From assembly GCA_008828725.1 (NCBI GenBank), contig MEHQ01000700.1:357331-421330 (forward strand): DNA of 64,000 bases, written 5' to 3'. Below are positions 46,192-57,959 of the stretch, piece after piece. Positions within the stretch are counted from its first letter, which is position 1. Each line of letters begins with the position of its first letter. The position numbers were made by a program, and so were the translations under genes. The notes under the pieces were generated by a model. That model saw only the letters and a list, made by a program, of their open reading frames with translations, was not told the origin of the DNA and ran no database searches. The DNA comes from Saccharina japonica. Its lineage: Eukaryota; Sar; Phaeophyceae; Laminariales; Laminariaceae.

Positions 46192-46946
46192 GTGAGAACA
46201 TTTCGCATATATATCGGAAAGACACATTTCTTGTAGATCACCCATCAAAGTACGAGTATCCCCTATATATGTATCGCCGAGGTGTAGCAGCTTTCCATAG
46301 CAGCAGGGTTGGGGTGCTGTGACGAGTGTATATACATACCTCGAAGTAGGCGGTGAAAGCTATCCTGAGTAGTTGGCTTCGCGGTGCGGGCTCGACTTAT
46401 TGTTTGCTTTGTCTGCAATTATAGCACAGTTTGTAGTTCTGTATTGCTATTATTCCATTTGCCATATGACCATGTGCAGGTCTTACAATCATATATACCA
46501 TTGCCATATACTTATCAATAATGCCTCCTGGATACTTGACAAAACTTATACCAATGATGGCATGAAGGCGCTTCCATTTCCCGATCGTGTTTAGAATTTT
46601 GCGTTGTAAATTCCCTGGTTTGGTTCAGTCACCAGTTTTGCGTTGTCGAGTGCGGAGCATATACGTACAGAGGCGTCATAGTCCGGTTCTGTTTCCATTC
46701 ACACACCGTTTGCATGCCGGAAAATTTCATGGTTTACTTTGTCAGTAGAGTGTGCACATACACCCTGGATGCTTACAAGGGGAGCAGAGATACCCATTGT
46801 GGTAACGACATCATATAGCAGGTACAATGATTAGGCAAAGGGTGGTAGCGCGCACTCAATTGAGTATACGCAGGAAAGGAAAATTTGTCGGATGGGGTTG
46901 GTGATATTCAACGAATTGTGTCAGCTTTTTCATTCTGAATGGATAC

Positions 46947-47065
46947 TGACGCATGGTACGGTAGATGTGCCCCATGGTTTTTTCTTGAAGGTGGTCACTT
47001 GAGGATCTCCATATCTCACCCAAAAAACTGATATTAGGGGGGAAGCAAAAAAAGTGCTGGTAGCA
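46947..47065. mobile_element. M1 left-half fragment
   Basis: GACGCATGGTACGGTAGATG to GTGCTGGTAGCAC. Confidence 0.55.
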
Positions 47066-47267
47066 CAAGCTTCAACGTTGATCACTCATGAGCACCCCTC
47101 GAATCAAGAAAACCACACATTGATGTGCAAAGCCAGCCTCCCAAATGTGGCCCAAACGCGGTAGGTAGGTAATGAAACTCAGGGAAGCTTCTCCCTGCTT
47201 ACGCATCAGTCGATTCTACAGTATGTAATGTAGGTTATGTGCACAAGGGACTGGAAAGACCATTAGC

Positions 47268-47332
47268 CAATCAGACCAACCTTAACTCTAACCCTAAGCC
47301 AATCAGACCAACCCTATCCTGACCCTAATAAA
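47268..47332. repeat. CCCTAA-like units with CCAATCAGAC
   Basis: Two CCAATCAGACCAACC blocks alternate with degenerate CCCTAA units, the same association as at 14460-14536. Confidence 0.5.
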
Positions 47333-47614
47333 CGATATTTGGGCGCAGTTCCTCAGTTATGCAGCCCATACTAATCGGACACAAAGTGTGCATTAGAAGG
47401 TCCCCCTCGCTACCTACACCGTAGCTTGGCTCCTCAATTCCGAGATGTATTCATGATCGCACTGCCCCCCACTGAAAAAAGTTCCGTCTCTTCCCCGTTG
47501 CCAGTGGTCACTGCTTGTTCTAAATACTTGAATTGGTGCCCCTGCCACCCCCGCGATTCGTTCGACGACATCCAGCCACATATGCACGAGAACCCACTTC
47601 ACAAGGGAGTCTTA

Positions 47615-47805
47615 GAAGAATGCAGCCCACCCTTCATGCGCGACTCGCCGAACACCTCCCCCACGACGCTTTGCGCTTGGTGCGAGCAACATGCCTGCCT
47701 GTGGTCGGCGAAACGCCCGGCGTTCCTCGTTCCGGTATCGTAGGGATGCGAAGGTCTCTAGGGTTATACGACTACGACCACATGCACGGCATGAGTACAC
47801 ACAAC
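47615..47805 (+). repeat. Family J copy without poly(C)
   Basis: From AGAATGCAGCCCACCCTTCA to GGCATGAGTACACACAAC; the C run is replaced by ACACAACACGC. Confidence 0.6.
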
Positions 47806-47911
47806 ACGCTCCCTAAACACACAAAAAAAAACTTGCGACGTGCAGCGGTGTCAACCCGCCTGCTTTCCGTGTGCATGCACCCTTCCTCCCTTCGTCCCTT
47901 TATCTTGCCAG

Positions 47912-48107
47912 GAGGAAAGAAAGCAAAAAACCGAGCAAAACACTCATCAGCTTGTGTGGCAACATCGCGTGCGGTACCTGTGCCTACGGCCCTGTCGCCC
48001 GCCCTGATGAAAGCGTCGGGGGCATCGGGCCCGCGGCCGATTCTCGCGGGGACAAGAGGACGGTATCGAGCCCCGCTGTTGGTGCGCCGCGCTCCAGCCA
48101 GGCAAAG
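47912..48107 (+). CDS. Gene 3 exon (basic, Cys motif)
   Basis: A 196-base exon between a strong acceptor (CTTTATCTTGCCAG) and donor AAAG|GTGACA. In the frame ending in phase 0 it starts RKESKKPSK, contains CGNIACGTCAYGP (three Cys, possibly metal binding) and ends APRSSQAK. The other open frame would not fit the phase of the next exon. No known domain is recognised. Confidence 0.55.
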
Positions 48108-48648
48108 GTGACACATGCTTTGTTGCCGAAGGGGAGTATTGAAACATTTTTGTTTCTGAAGTAGATCTTCACTTAACCCCTTAATAACTGGTCCCACGTA
48201 TTTATGGAGAAACTACTTGGAATTAATATGGGATATTTTTTTCAGTTCTGAATAGGTCAAGGAGTCTATTCGAGACCATAATAATAGGACCGAATGTTGT
48301 TGGTAAAAATACGGAAATGTATGGTAGGTTTTTAGTGTATCGTAAGTCCTATTTTCTATGGTCCTCGCTCCGGAATAGTACGCGACATCATACAATAGTG
48401 GTCGTCTATTTCGGCTGAGGCTCGCGGCTTTTTGTGATGTATGTCAACGTTGAGCGTAATAGGCTCTTAAAGGCTAGTTGTAATTGGTTTGGAGTGGCGT
48501 TCCTCGCTGACCACGAAAAGGCTTTAAGTAGTAGGTTTACTTTATTAATATTCAGAAAATACTCAGCCTGGAATTCTTAGCTTAGCTCCCTTGGGGACTG
48601 TTTCTTCGGTAGGGGGGGGGGGGGGGGGGGGGCGTACTCATTTGTTTG

Positions 48649-49424
48649 ATTTTGGTCATTTTTAGGTCTTGTTTTTCATACCCTTAGTGGTGACCGTTTT
48701 TTTTCAACTTTTGTTTTTGACGATATGCCATGCACTGCGCCATGGGACTGCTACTTTTCGCCAGCATAATGAATCACAGTCTTTTAAGTCCAATTCCGAG
48801 TGAGGCCACAGAGCCATCCCCCTCGGAGTAACAATGGGTGTATATAGTGCATACCCCCGTACCGTAAACGGGTAGTTTGGAGATGGGGCGAATGAGGACA
48901 TCTCTAAGGTAGCACCAGTCCCTGGACATTCTTAACGCGTGTCGCGTACTGTACGTATCGCACCCCGCAACCGACTTGGAGGAAGTTTACGACGCGTGGT
49001 ACGACAGCAGTGGTAGCACTTTTTTTGTTGATAATTTTTCGGACTGCCGAAGGGGAGGGGCTCCTTACCCCTAATAATTATCGTTCGAATCCCGTTTGTT
49101 TTTTCAGTGGTTTTCGTTTGTTTTCTCATGCCATGCGACTTTTCATCGGGTCAAGCGTGTACGTTTTGTTTTCTCTCTCAAACTCCGTTTTTGAACGAGT
49201 TATGGACCTCCTATACTATAATCGAGTGGAAACAAGAACCCCAGAAAGGGTAGGTGCATCCCCTACCGTGCATATATAACATGCATCTTCTTTGCGAAGG
49301 AAAAAAGCCCGAAGCACAAGCCCATGACGAATGCCAATGCTCAACACACAGCGGAGGCAAACATACTAGGGTAGCCCCACATCAGTGATACCAGATGCGC
49401 CCTTGTTGTTTAGGCTCGAGAGTC
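48649..49424. repeat. Direct repeat copy 1 (776 bp)
   Basis: Nearly identical to 49931-50705, with about five substitutions and one single-base indel noticed. It starts ATTTTGGTCATTTTTAGG and ends TTAGGCTCGAGAGTC. It contains a diverged M1 copy (about 48991-49290). It lies wholly in a gene 3 intron. Confidence 0.9.
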
Positions 49425-49543
49425 TTTGAGCCTGGTGTTATTGTTATTTTATCTCCCCGGGCACTTCGAGAAATAGTCGTACTTATTTTTGTCTGGTTTG
49501 TGGGTTTTGCTCGGCGGCTTTTTCGGCGTGCTGTTCGGAGCAG

Positions 49544-49655
49544 GGCCTGGCCGAGGGAAACGGCACCCTTGCCAACCGCGCAGCTGTGGAAGCGAAGGAG
49601 GCCAGGGCGACGGCGGAAAGCAGGGCAGAGCAGGCGGAAGCGCAGGTACACCACG
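49544..49655 (+). CDS. Gene 3 coiled-coil exon
   Basis: Begins GLAEGNGTLANRAAVEAKEA and continues as an Ala/Glu/Arg-rich helix, ending phase 1 at CACG|GTAAAG. An earlier GCGCAG|GTACAC site (49645) is possible, but only the later donor fits the next exon's phase. A 19-21 base G run starts about 9 bases after the donor. The exon sits between two copies of a 775 bp direct repeat located in its flanking introns. Confidence 0.65.
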
Positions 49656-49930
49656 GTAAAGCGGGGGGGGGGGGGGGGGGGGGAAAAGTGGGCGCCAAAA
49701 ATATGTAGAGAACCCTCCCGTGGCGGGCGGTGCACATATATATATATGGATATCGCGGGGGGGGGGGCGTACTCATTTGTTGCTTGCCTTAGTCATTTGA
49801 CCATTGACCACGCATCCCTTTCGAGACGGAGCACCGTTCCTACTCCTAATAGAGACACCTCCAACACTTGGGCGCTCATTACGTTGTTTCCATATATTAC
49901 AAAGAAACCTTTTGCTAATCTGGGGGGGTA

Positions 49931-50705
49931 ATTTTGGTCATTTTTAGGTCTTGTTTTTCATACCCTTAGTGGTGACCGTTTTTTTTCAACTTTTGTTTTT
50001 GACGATATGCCATGCACTGCGCCATGGGACTGCTACTTTTCGCCAGCATAATGAATCACAGTCTTTTAAGTCCAATTCCGAGTGAGGCCACAGAGCCATC
50101 CCCCTCGGAGTAACAATGGGTGTATATAGTGCATACCCCCGTACCGTAAACGGGTAGTTTGGAGATGGGCGAATGAGGACATCTCTAAGGTAGCACCAGT
50201 CCCTGGACATTCTTAACGCGTGTCGCGTACTGTATGTATCGCACCCCGCAACCGACTTGGAGGAAGTTTACCACGCGTGGTACAACAGCAGTGGTAGCAC
50301 TTTTTTTGTGGATAATTTTTCGGACTGCCGAAGGGGAGGGGCTCCTTACCCCTAATAATTATCGTTCGAATCCCGTTTGTTTTTTCAGTGGTTTTCGTTT
50401 GTTTTCTCATGCCATGCGACTTTTCATCGGGTCAAGCGTGTACGTTTTGTTTTCTCTCTCAAACTCCGTTTTTGAACGAGTTATGGACCTCCTATACTAT
50501 AATCGAGTGGAAACAAGAACCCCAGAAAGGGTAGGTGCATCCCCTACCGTGCATATATAACATGCATCTTCTTTGCGAAGGAAAAAAGCCCGAAGCACAA
50601 GCCCATGACGAATGCCAATGCTCAACACACAGCGGAGGCAAACATACTAGGGTAGCCCCACATCAGTGATACCAGATGCGCCCTTGTTGTTTAGGCTCGA
50701 GAGTC
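49931..50705. repeat. Direct repeat copy 2 (775 bp)
   Basis: Second copy, in the next intron of gene 3. Both copies follow a G run by a short spacer. The copy ends 16 bases before the 50721 exon. Confidence 0.9.
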
Positions 50706-50720
50706 CAGCCCCTGCCGCAG

Positions 50721-50785
50721 AACCATGGGCGGTTTCCGCCAAAATTCTTACACAGTCGAGTCTCAACGACGAGCAGCCCCCCCAG
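50721..50785 (+). CDS. Gene 3 small exon
   Basis: A 65-base exon: acceptor CCCCTGCCGCAG, donor CCCCAG|GTGATG. It reads (E)PWAVSAKILTQSSLNDEQPP and ends phase 0, in agreement with both neighbours. The downstream copy of the direct repeat stops 16 bases before it. Confidence 0.6.
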
Positions 50786-50808
50786 GTGATGTATCAATGC
50801 TTTGTTTT

Positions 50809-51296
50809 CGCAGAAGGGTGCTATCATAAAGGTAGCACTTTATGGATAAAATATTTTTCTGAATGACCTAGTAAAGGCTCCTTAAGACCACAAAAGCGCC
50901 GGAACTCCATTATTGTGTTGCTCGATATTTTTGGTTGTCTACTTAGGGCCCGTTTTAACGAAGAAAAAAAAAATCAATTAGGACAACAAAAAAATCAAAT
51001 CCGCTTTTCATTGGTCAGAACCCGCACCACCACCCAAGATTATACCCCAAGATCCTAATCTTTGGTGCTGGTGCGTGTGTTGACCAATGAAGAGCGAATT
51101 TGAATTTTTATTTTTCCAAATTGAATTTATTTTATACTCGTTAATATGGGCCCTTAGGCCATGGGATTGTTCATCTGGTAGCACTTTTATTTCCCTCCGA
51201 AAGCCGAAAGCAGTTCTTGAGAAAGTATAGAGCCTCCCCAAGTGACGACCCTTACAAGGCAAAAACACGGGTGCGCCTCTGCCGTAGCATGTGTCC
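50809..51296. mobile_element. M1 copy with nested H1e
   Basis: Starts GTGCTATCATAAAGGTAGCA, is interrupted at 50946-51153 by H1e, resumes GGCCATGGGATTG and ends GCCTCTGCCGTAGCATGTGTC-like. Confidence 0.65.
50946..51153. mobile_element. H1e: 208 bp PIF-like MITE
   Basis: GGGCCCGTTTTAACGAAG start and inverse end, flanked by TTA at 50943-50945 and 51154-51156. Confidence 0.8.
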
Positions 51297-51561
51297 GCAA
51301 CAGCAGCGACCTCTAGTGAAACAAAAACTTGGTACACGGTCGATTTCACGCCAACGTATTTTTCCGGCGCGGCCTTTTTTTCTCCCATCACCCAGCACCC
51401 GCGACACACCTGTGTAACTAACTTCCTTCCCGCCAAAACGACCCACCGACACATTAACTTCTGCTTCGATATGATACAACACGAAACGCCACCCCCTCAC
51501 CCTACAAACTCCTCAATATTACTTCTCCCCACCATTCCACTATGACGCGTGTGCACAGCAG

Positions 51562-52004
51562 GTACGCGGCTCGGACAAGGACGGGGTAGGGGCAGGGCGT
51601 CAGAAAGGCGATAAGAAGCCGAGGTTCCACAAGGTGACGGAGCCCCAGCCCGATGAGGTGAAACCCCTTGCGCTGGACATAACATCTGTCTTGGCCCGCA
51701 GCCCGAAGCTCGACGTCAAGGGACGACGCCTGAAGAAAAAGACCCCGAGGAAGAAACAGATGGCTCCCTCCGATTTCGCCAAGGAGTTGACAGCAAAACT
51801 GGAGGCGGTGGAGATGACCCAGACCAGAGTGGAGGGTGGGGCATCAGACGAGGAGAAAGTTCGGGAGCAGAGGAAGGAGGAAAGTGGCCCCGGCTCGTCA
51901 GGGACTGAAAAATCATACTCAGAGATAGAGGAATCCAGTTCGGACGGTGGGGCCGGGGGGTGGGAGGAACGGGACCGGGCGAGGGAGCAGCGGGCGAGGC
52001 GCAG
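51562..52004 (+). CDS. Gene 3 long exon (basic then acidic/Ser-rich)
   Basis: This exon opens VRGSDKDGVGAGRQKGDKKP in phase 0 after a GCACAGCAG acceptor. It includes a strongly basic patch (KGRRLKKKTPRKKQ, likely nuclear signal), a helix with FAKELTAKLEAVEM, an acidic Ser-rich stretch (YSEIEESSSDGG) and a Glu/Arg helix ending EQRARR. Donor GCGCAG|GTGGTG gives phase 2; another GAG|GTGCGA donor at 52112 gives the same phase and would add 36 codons with a mildly hydrophobic segment. The composition suggests a nuclear or chromatin/RNA-associated, largely disordered protein; the family is unknown. Confidence 0.7.
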
Positions 52005-52994
52005 GTGGTGGTGCAAGCTTGCCACGAGCGCCATCACTGCGACCACGTACGCGACGATCTTGGCCACGAGCGGGCTATCCGTCTGGGAGGATGGGGATTC
52101 CGAGGGTGCGAGGTGCGAAAAAGCGACGAGCCCTACCGTGCTGCGGTATAGGAATAGAGCAAGGCCACCTTATGAGGGTTGGCTCCTCATTGTTTGAGCT
52201 CCTCACACGAGGGCCTTAATATACCACCCCATTTTTTCACTTCGAATGATGTTTTCGCTCAACCCGGACCAGCGGTAACGTTTCTACCAGGTATGCGTTA
52301 GTCCTATGTAAAGCAAAATCACTCGTAAACTTATCACTATACCCGGTTGTTGCTCACTTGAGAGAAGGCCAGCCTGTTCAGAAAGGGGTTGCCCATAGAC
52401 GTGCGAGCCCTACCATGCGATGAGTCCATAGAGTCGTTGCACTTTTGACGGAACACAGCTATTCATATAAGTCACCGACGGAAGGTCCTCAACCATTGTA
52501 CAACTGAGGAGCTATACACCCATTCATCGTTCAATCCCATGTGATACCGTGAAAAAAACGAGACCCCCGAGACAGCGGCCAAACCAATGGCATCACTGGA
52601 TTGGTATTATCAACCGTCTACTAGCAGCGTGAGCGCCAATGCGCGCGAAGAGGATCGTGTTGCGCCCGTGCCGACGACTCCTCCGATTATAAACTTGAGG
52701 CATCCATTTTGTATCCCCCCCCATCTCGCAGTGACGGTAGCTGTAGTCGTTATGTTTTATCAATATTTCTTACCCTTCTGCAGCCCCAAGAAGGCGGAGA
52801 TAACACGCCGATACCCTACAAAACTAGGGAGGGCGGTGCGATTGTGCACCCCGGAGGGGTGGAAAGTAGTTAGTCCTACACTACTCAGTCAACAATCCAA
52901 TACATTCACCCACCCATACCACCGTCTTGTACTATATACGTTTTACCTACGTTTTCTATCGCTGTCGGGTGGCACACCTAATACAGGTGATACT

Positions 52995-53085
52995 GGACGC
53001 GTGCTACGATAGAGGTAGTATTTATTTTGCCTTCTGAGGCATTTTGTTTTTAATGATGGGGTTACCCAACTGAGGCCGGGATTAA
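52995..53085. mobile_element. M1 left-end fragment
   Basis: GACGCGTGCTACGATAGAGG followed by a short diverged M1 block. Confidence 0.5.
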
Positions 53086-53149
53086 GCGTCCGTGTTCCCC
53101 CCAAACAAAACCAATTTCTGGGGGAGATTTAAAATTCCTCGAGTGGCAT

Positions 53150-53597
53150 CACCTCCTCCCTCTGCCCTCCTCCCTCCTCCTCCCTCCTCCCTTCTTCCCT
53201 CCCTCCCTCCTTCCCTCCCTCCCTCCTCCTCCTGCGAGATCCCTCTCCCTCCTCCCTTCCCTCCTCCTCCTCCTTCCTCCTCCTTCCTCCCTCCCTCCCT
53301 CCCTCCCTCCCTCCCTCCCTCCCTCCCTCCCTCCCTCCCTCCCTCCCTCCGCTCTTCCTCCCTCCTCCCTCCCTCCTCCCTCCCTCCTCCCTCCCTCCTC
53401 CTCCCTGACTTCCTCCCTCCTCGCCTCCCTCCCTCCCTCCCTCCCTCCCTCCTCTACCTCCTCCCTCCTCCTCCCTCCTCCTCCCTCCTCCCTCCTCCCT
53501 CTCCTTTCTCCCTCCTCCCTCCTCCCTCCTCCCTCCTCCCTCCTCCCTCCTCCCTCCTCCCTCCTCCCTCCTCCCTCCTCGCCTTCCCGCCCCTACA
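53150..53597 (+). repeat. CCTCCCT polypyrimidine array
   Basis: About 450 bases of CTCC/CCTCCCT units with almost no purines, ending just before the terminal gene 3 acceptor. Confidence 0.9.
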
Positions 53598-53599
53598 AG

Positions 53600-53690
53600 A
53601 CTGGAGAGCGAGCGCCCGCCGAGTCCATCCAGGGGCCGCGCTGCATGGGCGGCAGAGTTCGAAGAACTAATGGATGGGCCGTGGATCTAA
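53600..53690 (+). CDS. Gene 3 terminal exon
   Basis: Acceptor CCCTACAAG follows a 450-base pyrimidine tract. The first base completes an Arg codon from the phase-2 donor, then LESERPPSPSRGRAAWAAEF and EELMDGPWI before TAA. Phase agreement with the preceding exon supports it. The AATAAA-like string ATAAAT follows the stop directly. Confidence 0.6.
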
Positions 53691-53699
53691 ATAAATCCG

Positions 53700-56600
53700 G
53701 GCAGTGGGCTTCCGTCGCTACGAGGGGGATGGGGGTTCGTTTTTCCAGGCAGGCGTGGGTGGGGTTAGGAAGAGTCAGGCCGGGTGAGGGATGGAACTGG
53801 TTTCGAGTACAACGTGTATCCGGCATTAAGGGCCGACACTATAATGACACGATGAATTAATTGTGGGTCGCCATTCATGGTTTGTGGCTGCCTGTAGTAG
53901 AAACTGCGCAGGAAAGGTGGTCCCGAGACTACACAAGGGGTAACAGGGAGCATGTTTTGGGGCGTTTTGTTTTGAAGTGACTGCCTCTGTGTGTTCGCAA
54001 GCCGCGGTGACCGTTTGTGGCTTACGACTTCGCGGGTTTTCGTGAATCCTAAACCTGGCGGTTTCACAAACAGTGTGAGGCTACGATATGTGTAAAGGGT
54101 GGGACAGGAGAATCATACTAATAATGTTGCGCACACTTAGCAGTCTGGCTGTATCGACCCGTTAGCTGTGTTGAGAGCGGGCGGCGCTCACGAGTATTAG
54201 ACCTGAAGTTGCTTCGCGATTCTAGCGGTGGCTACTAGTGAGAGGAGGGGGGTAGCTCGGCGACGTCCATGAACGCTGTTTAGTTGTGCTGTTTATCATG
54301 TGGTAGCTATTGAGACAGGGAGGGCAGGAACGCCAGTTAAACCCACTACACTTGAGGTTGTCGCTTATAGTTTGCTGCGGTACGTACTGCGGGCGAGGGA
54401 TGAGGATGCTCACGAATTTCGAAATTGACGATTTCGCTTTGTTGTTGTGATAGCCATTGCTTGAGGCGCGGGGGGGGTAAGAACGCTCGTGAATGCTGCT
54501 CCTGAGGCGGTCTTGCTATTTTCTCTGTGTTCGCACTCAAGGGGGGGCAAGAGGGGATGGTCGTGAATGCTGAACATGACGGTTTCGCCTTGTTGCTGTT
54601 ATATATGTTGGACGTGAAACAACGAAGTATAAAAAGCCGCTGGTGAACCCTAATAAACTTGACGGTTTGGTGATATTGCTATCAGCTAATTTAGCGCAGG
54701 GGAAAGGGTAAGCTTGTCTTTGCTTTCATAATAGAAATATGTACATGAAATATTGGTGTTTGATTGTAAAGCAAAGAAAAAACTGAAACATACCATGTAC
54801 GATATATATATATATACTTAAACGGAACGCCTTCAGAAAGACCCAGAGCCAACTGTGCCAGTGATAGGTTTTCTCTTTTACGTTCCCAGTGCCGTTATCA
54901 AACTTGAGCTTGGATCGGGCGAGATTACTCTGCTTTTAGAGCGAGTATCGACCGGACACTGATATCGATGGATTTCGATGGGAGACCCCAGCTGATTTCG
55001 GCTTCATACATCCTTGATGAATAAGAAGTATACATATTACGCGTGGGCGGTCTGAACGTACGCACACCAGGTAATCAACGACGAATGTACCCGGTATGTG
55101 GCGTTAGTGATTGCCGCCCGGTACTACCGTACAGACGTACGTTGGCGCAAGACACATATATTCACCACAACAGCACAACATTTTAATGGAGTAACCGATC
55201 GGCGAGAAACAGAGTGTGTATCGGATCTCTTGGTACCGTGTACGACGCGAGATCAGCAAAAACACAACGGTACTCGTGAGTCACAACCAACGGCGGCGTC
55301 CGCACGGTGGACCGGGAGAAGCCGAACACAGCAGTATGTTTAGCTGATGTATTGTTTTATCGCCTATAAAGCCTTGCAGTCGAACACGGTCTGAAGGAGA
55401 TCGCGGAAGAAGCCATCAAGAGACCGATAAGCTACACCGGAGGAGCGGCCTGTGGATTGCACAGCCTTCCATCCAAATCGTAACACATAGGGACTACAAA
55501 CCTTGAACGTTCGCTAACAGCATTGTCATGACTAAACGTTTAACTTTAAATATACAGCTGAACGGGAGTACAGTAGTAGTAGCCATATCATGATTCCTGC
55601 TAAATGTTCAACATTCCATCGAAGCAAACGGAGAACAGAGTATACTTCTTGTCCCTGGCCTTCTATTTCAGACAGTCTTGCAACTCGGCAATGCCCGACG
55701 CAACAATCTGTACAGCTCGTAGAAACGAAACGACACAGTGATGCTCGTCCCTGTGTCGCAACCAAACTGCGCTTTGACTACTACTGTGCTCCTTATCGGC
55801 AAACAATATGTGCCACACAGCACACGTGTATACGTCCCCTCGATTGGGGGGACTGGACGCGTGTCAACCCTGCGGCTGATCGAAGACATGGTCAGCCAAA
55901 ACGGATACAAATCGTACTCTGTTTGGTGTTTCCTCATGCTGTACCGCTCTCTCTCTCTCTCTCTCACGTTTAGCTCCTAATACTCGATGTTTTCACTCGA
56001 GAATATTTGTCGTTGAAATATCAGTAGCGAAGTGTACCCGGAATTGGTTTGAGAGACCCCGTGATCCTATTTTACGCTCAGGTGCTCTTACTCTAGCAGC
56101 AGCAGCAGCAGTGCAACAGCAGTGATATAAGCAGTCTCGAACCAACCCACCACGTACAAACGAAAGCAATCGATTCCGACGTATCGCAGCGGGGGCCCCG
56201 CTCTCTCGACGATAAATACTGTAGTTGCCCCGCCTCGTAGTCGAAACGAAATGAAAAGTACATACAAATTCGCGCCGCACGAGTTTTAGAGCAGCTATGA
56301 GTACGTCGTACTTGACGTTTGGTTCGTCAAGAATTTTGGCCAGGAAGTTGAAATGGTACAACCTCTAGTAACGCAGTGACAAGCTCTCTGGATATCGCTA
56401 TATCAGCAGTTTAGTTAGATTGCAGCTCTGTGTAGGACCCTCTTAGACGCTCACGGCACCGTTCACCGTTTTTCACTCACATTTTGCTTCAAAGTTGATG
56501 CCCTCTCCACGTATTTGTGTAGAATAAGCTCTCCAGCAGTAGCAGTAGATATCTTGACGTCGAGTCTTGAATCAGTCTTCCTCGGGCTGTGAAGCCTGTA

Positions 56601-57540
56601 GCTCGGGGTGCCAGTCTTGAACCACCGCGCCCGTACGAGCTTACCGAGCTTACGCGATACGAGGCTCATAACCTAATAGGGATGGGCTTCAGCGTAGCTA
56701 GTGTGTACGCGGTAGGTTCGCTTTCTGATGACCAACCAAGACACAGCCTAAACTTGAGGAAAACGCGAAGCTCACCATGGGGTGAACTTGTACACGAATA
56801 GCTTGAATCAAAGAAGAGAAGACGGAGAAGAAGAAGAAGAAGAAGGAGGAGACGAAGCAGAAGGTGACCCCAGGTCTGAGATGAGTATTTGTATATCCAG
56901 CAGCCAGCAGACAGAGCTCGTGAAGAGCATGCTGTAGAAGAGATCTGAAGAGGAGTGGACTCGTGTGCGGATGTTGCACATGAACTCGTAGCTCAAACAG
57001 GATATGACTCCAAGTAATAATACAAACCATGATGGCCCTGGGCTATTTCCCCGAAATCTCTACCGGTTTTCCAGGGTGCTCTATTCGATCGGATCATGAC
57101 AGTCCCGTTTATGTATCCGCCGCGTACGTACGTACGATACTTCTATATCACTCATGACAGAGTTTAGGCTACTACACAGCCTCTGGTGTGTACCTGTGTG
57201 TACTTGACTTACTGTCCTGTCTTACGCGTAGCTACGCTGTGCTATGATGCAACTCTTTGTCTACAATATAAGTACTGCAGATTTGCTATACGCTACCAGA
57301 GAGTACTCGGTATGTGTACAACTGCACACAAGAGCATAGTACCTGCTGTTACGTACTGATACTGCTGTTATCACGTGAAAACCGTGATACGGAACAGACC
57401 ACTACTCCTAGATGGGTACTGTCTACTGAGTAGTACAGGCTACCTTGTAGCAGATAACCCTGTGATATCCAGCAGCGATTAGATGATAACAACTACTGCT
57501 ATAATACCAGTAGGTGGCACCCTTGGGTATTTCTCCCTCT
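53700..57540. other. No exon supported
   Basis: Mixed sequence with short microsatellites: (GCA)n near 56097, (CT)n near 55943, (GAA)n near 56825. Open frames such as 55590-55973 lack recognisable content. Upstream exons for the 57552 terminal exon should be here but were not found. Confidence 0.4.
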
Positions 57541-57551
57541 TTTCTCTGCAG

Positions 57552-57698
57552 GGAATCGCGATACTCCCTGAAGTCACCATCCAGGCCATGCTTGCCCTTG
57601 ACAGTGACGACGCCAACGCGCTCATCGCGGGGCTCCCCAGTGGCGTGGTGGAAGGCGAAAAGGAGTGCCTCAAGCGTCGCGATCTGTACCACCACTGA
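57552..57698 (+). CDS. Isolated terminal exon, unknown protein
   Basis: After a strong acceptor (TTTTCTCTGCAG) the frame reads GIAILPEVTIQAMLALDSDD, then ANALIAGLPSGVVEGEKE and ends RRDLYHH with TGA. Balanced composition, GC-rich third positions and the acceptor make it look like a genuine last exon of 48 codons. It is not obviously part of gene 3, which already has a stop at 53688. Family unknown. Confidence 0.55.
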   Translation, partial: GIAILPEVTIQAMLALDSDDANALIAGLPSGVVEGEKECLKRRDLYHH

Positions 57699-57959
57699 TT
57701 AGCCCATGCATGATAAGCGTGCGGCAGTGCGGTATGTTATTTGCAGTTTGTGTGCTGCAGTCCCGGGAGTGTGTGCACGGGAGTCTGGGCTGTGGTCGTT
57801 TGCGAGCAATGACTACACTCGTCTATAGTGTTCAGGAAGGGGTACTGTGTAGCGGATTCGAAGCTTCGGTATTGCGCATGTCATGCGCCTCCAGAGAGAC
57901 GGAGAGGACGAATTGCTGCCTGAACGTATAGCCAAACGCAGGGTTAGGAAGGCAAGGGT

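Noticed and set aside
53092-53670. 192-codon Pro/Ser/Leu frame
   Set aside because: Translation of the CCTCCCT array; only the last ~30 codons, in another frame, look like an exon.
55590-55973. 127-codon frame
   Set aside because: Both strands are open here and neither has domain-like content.
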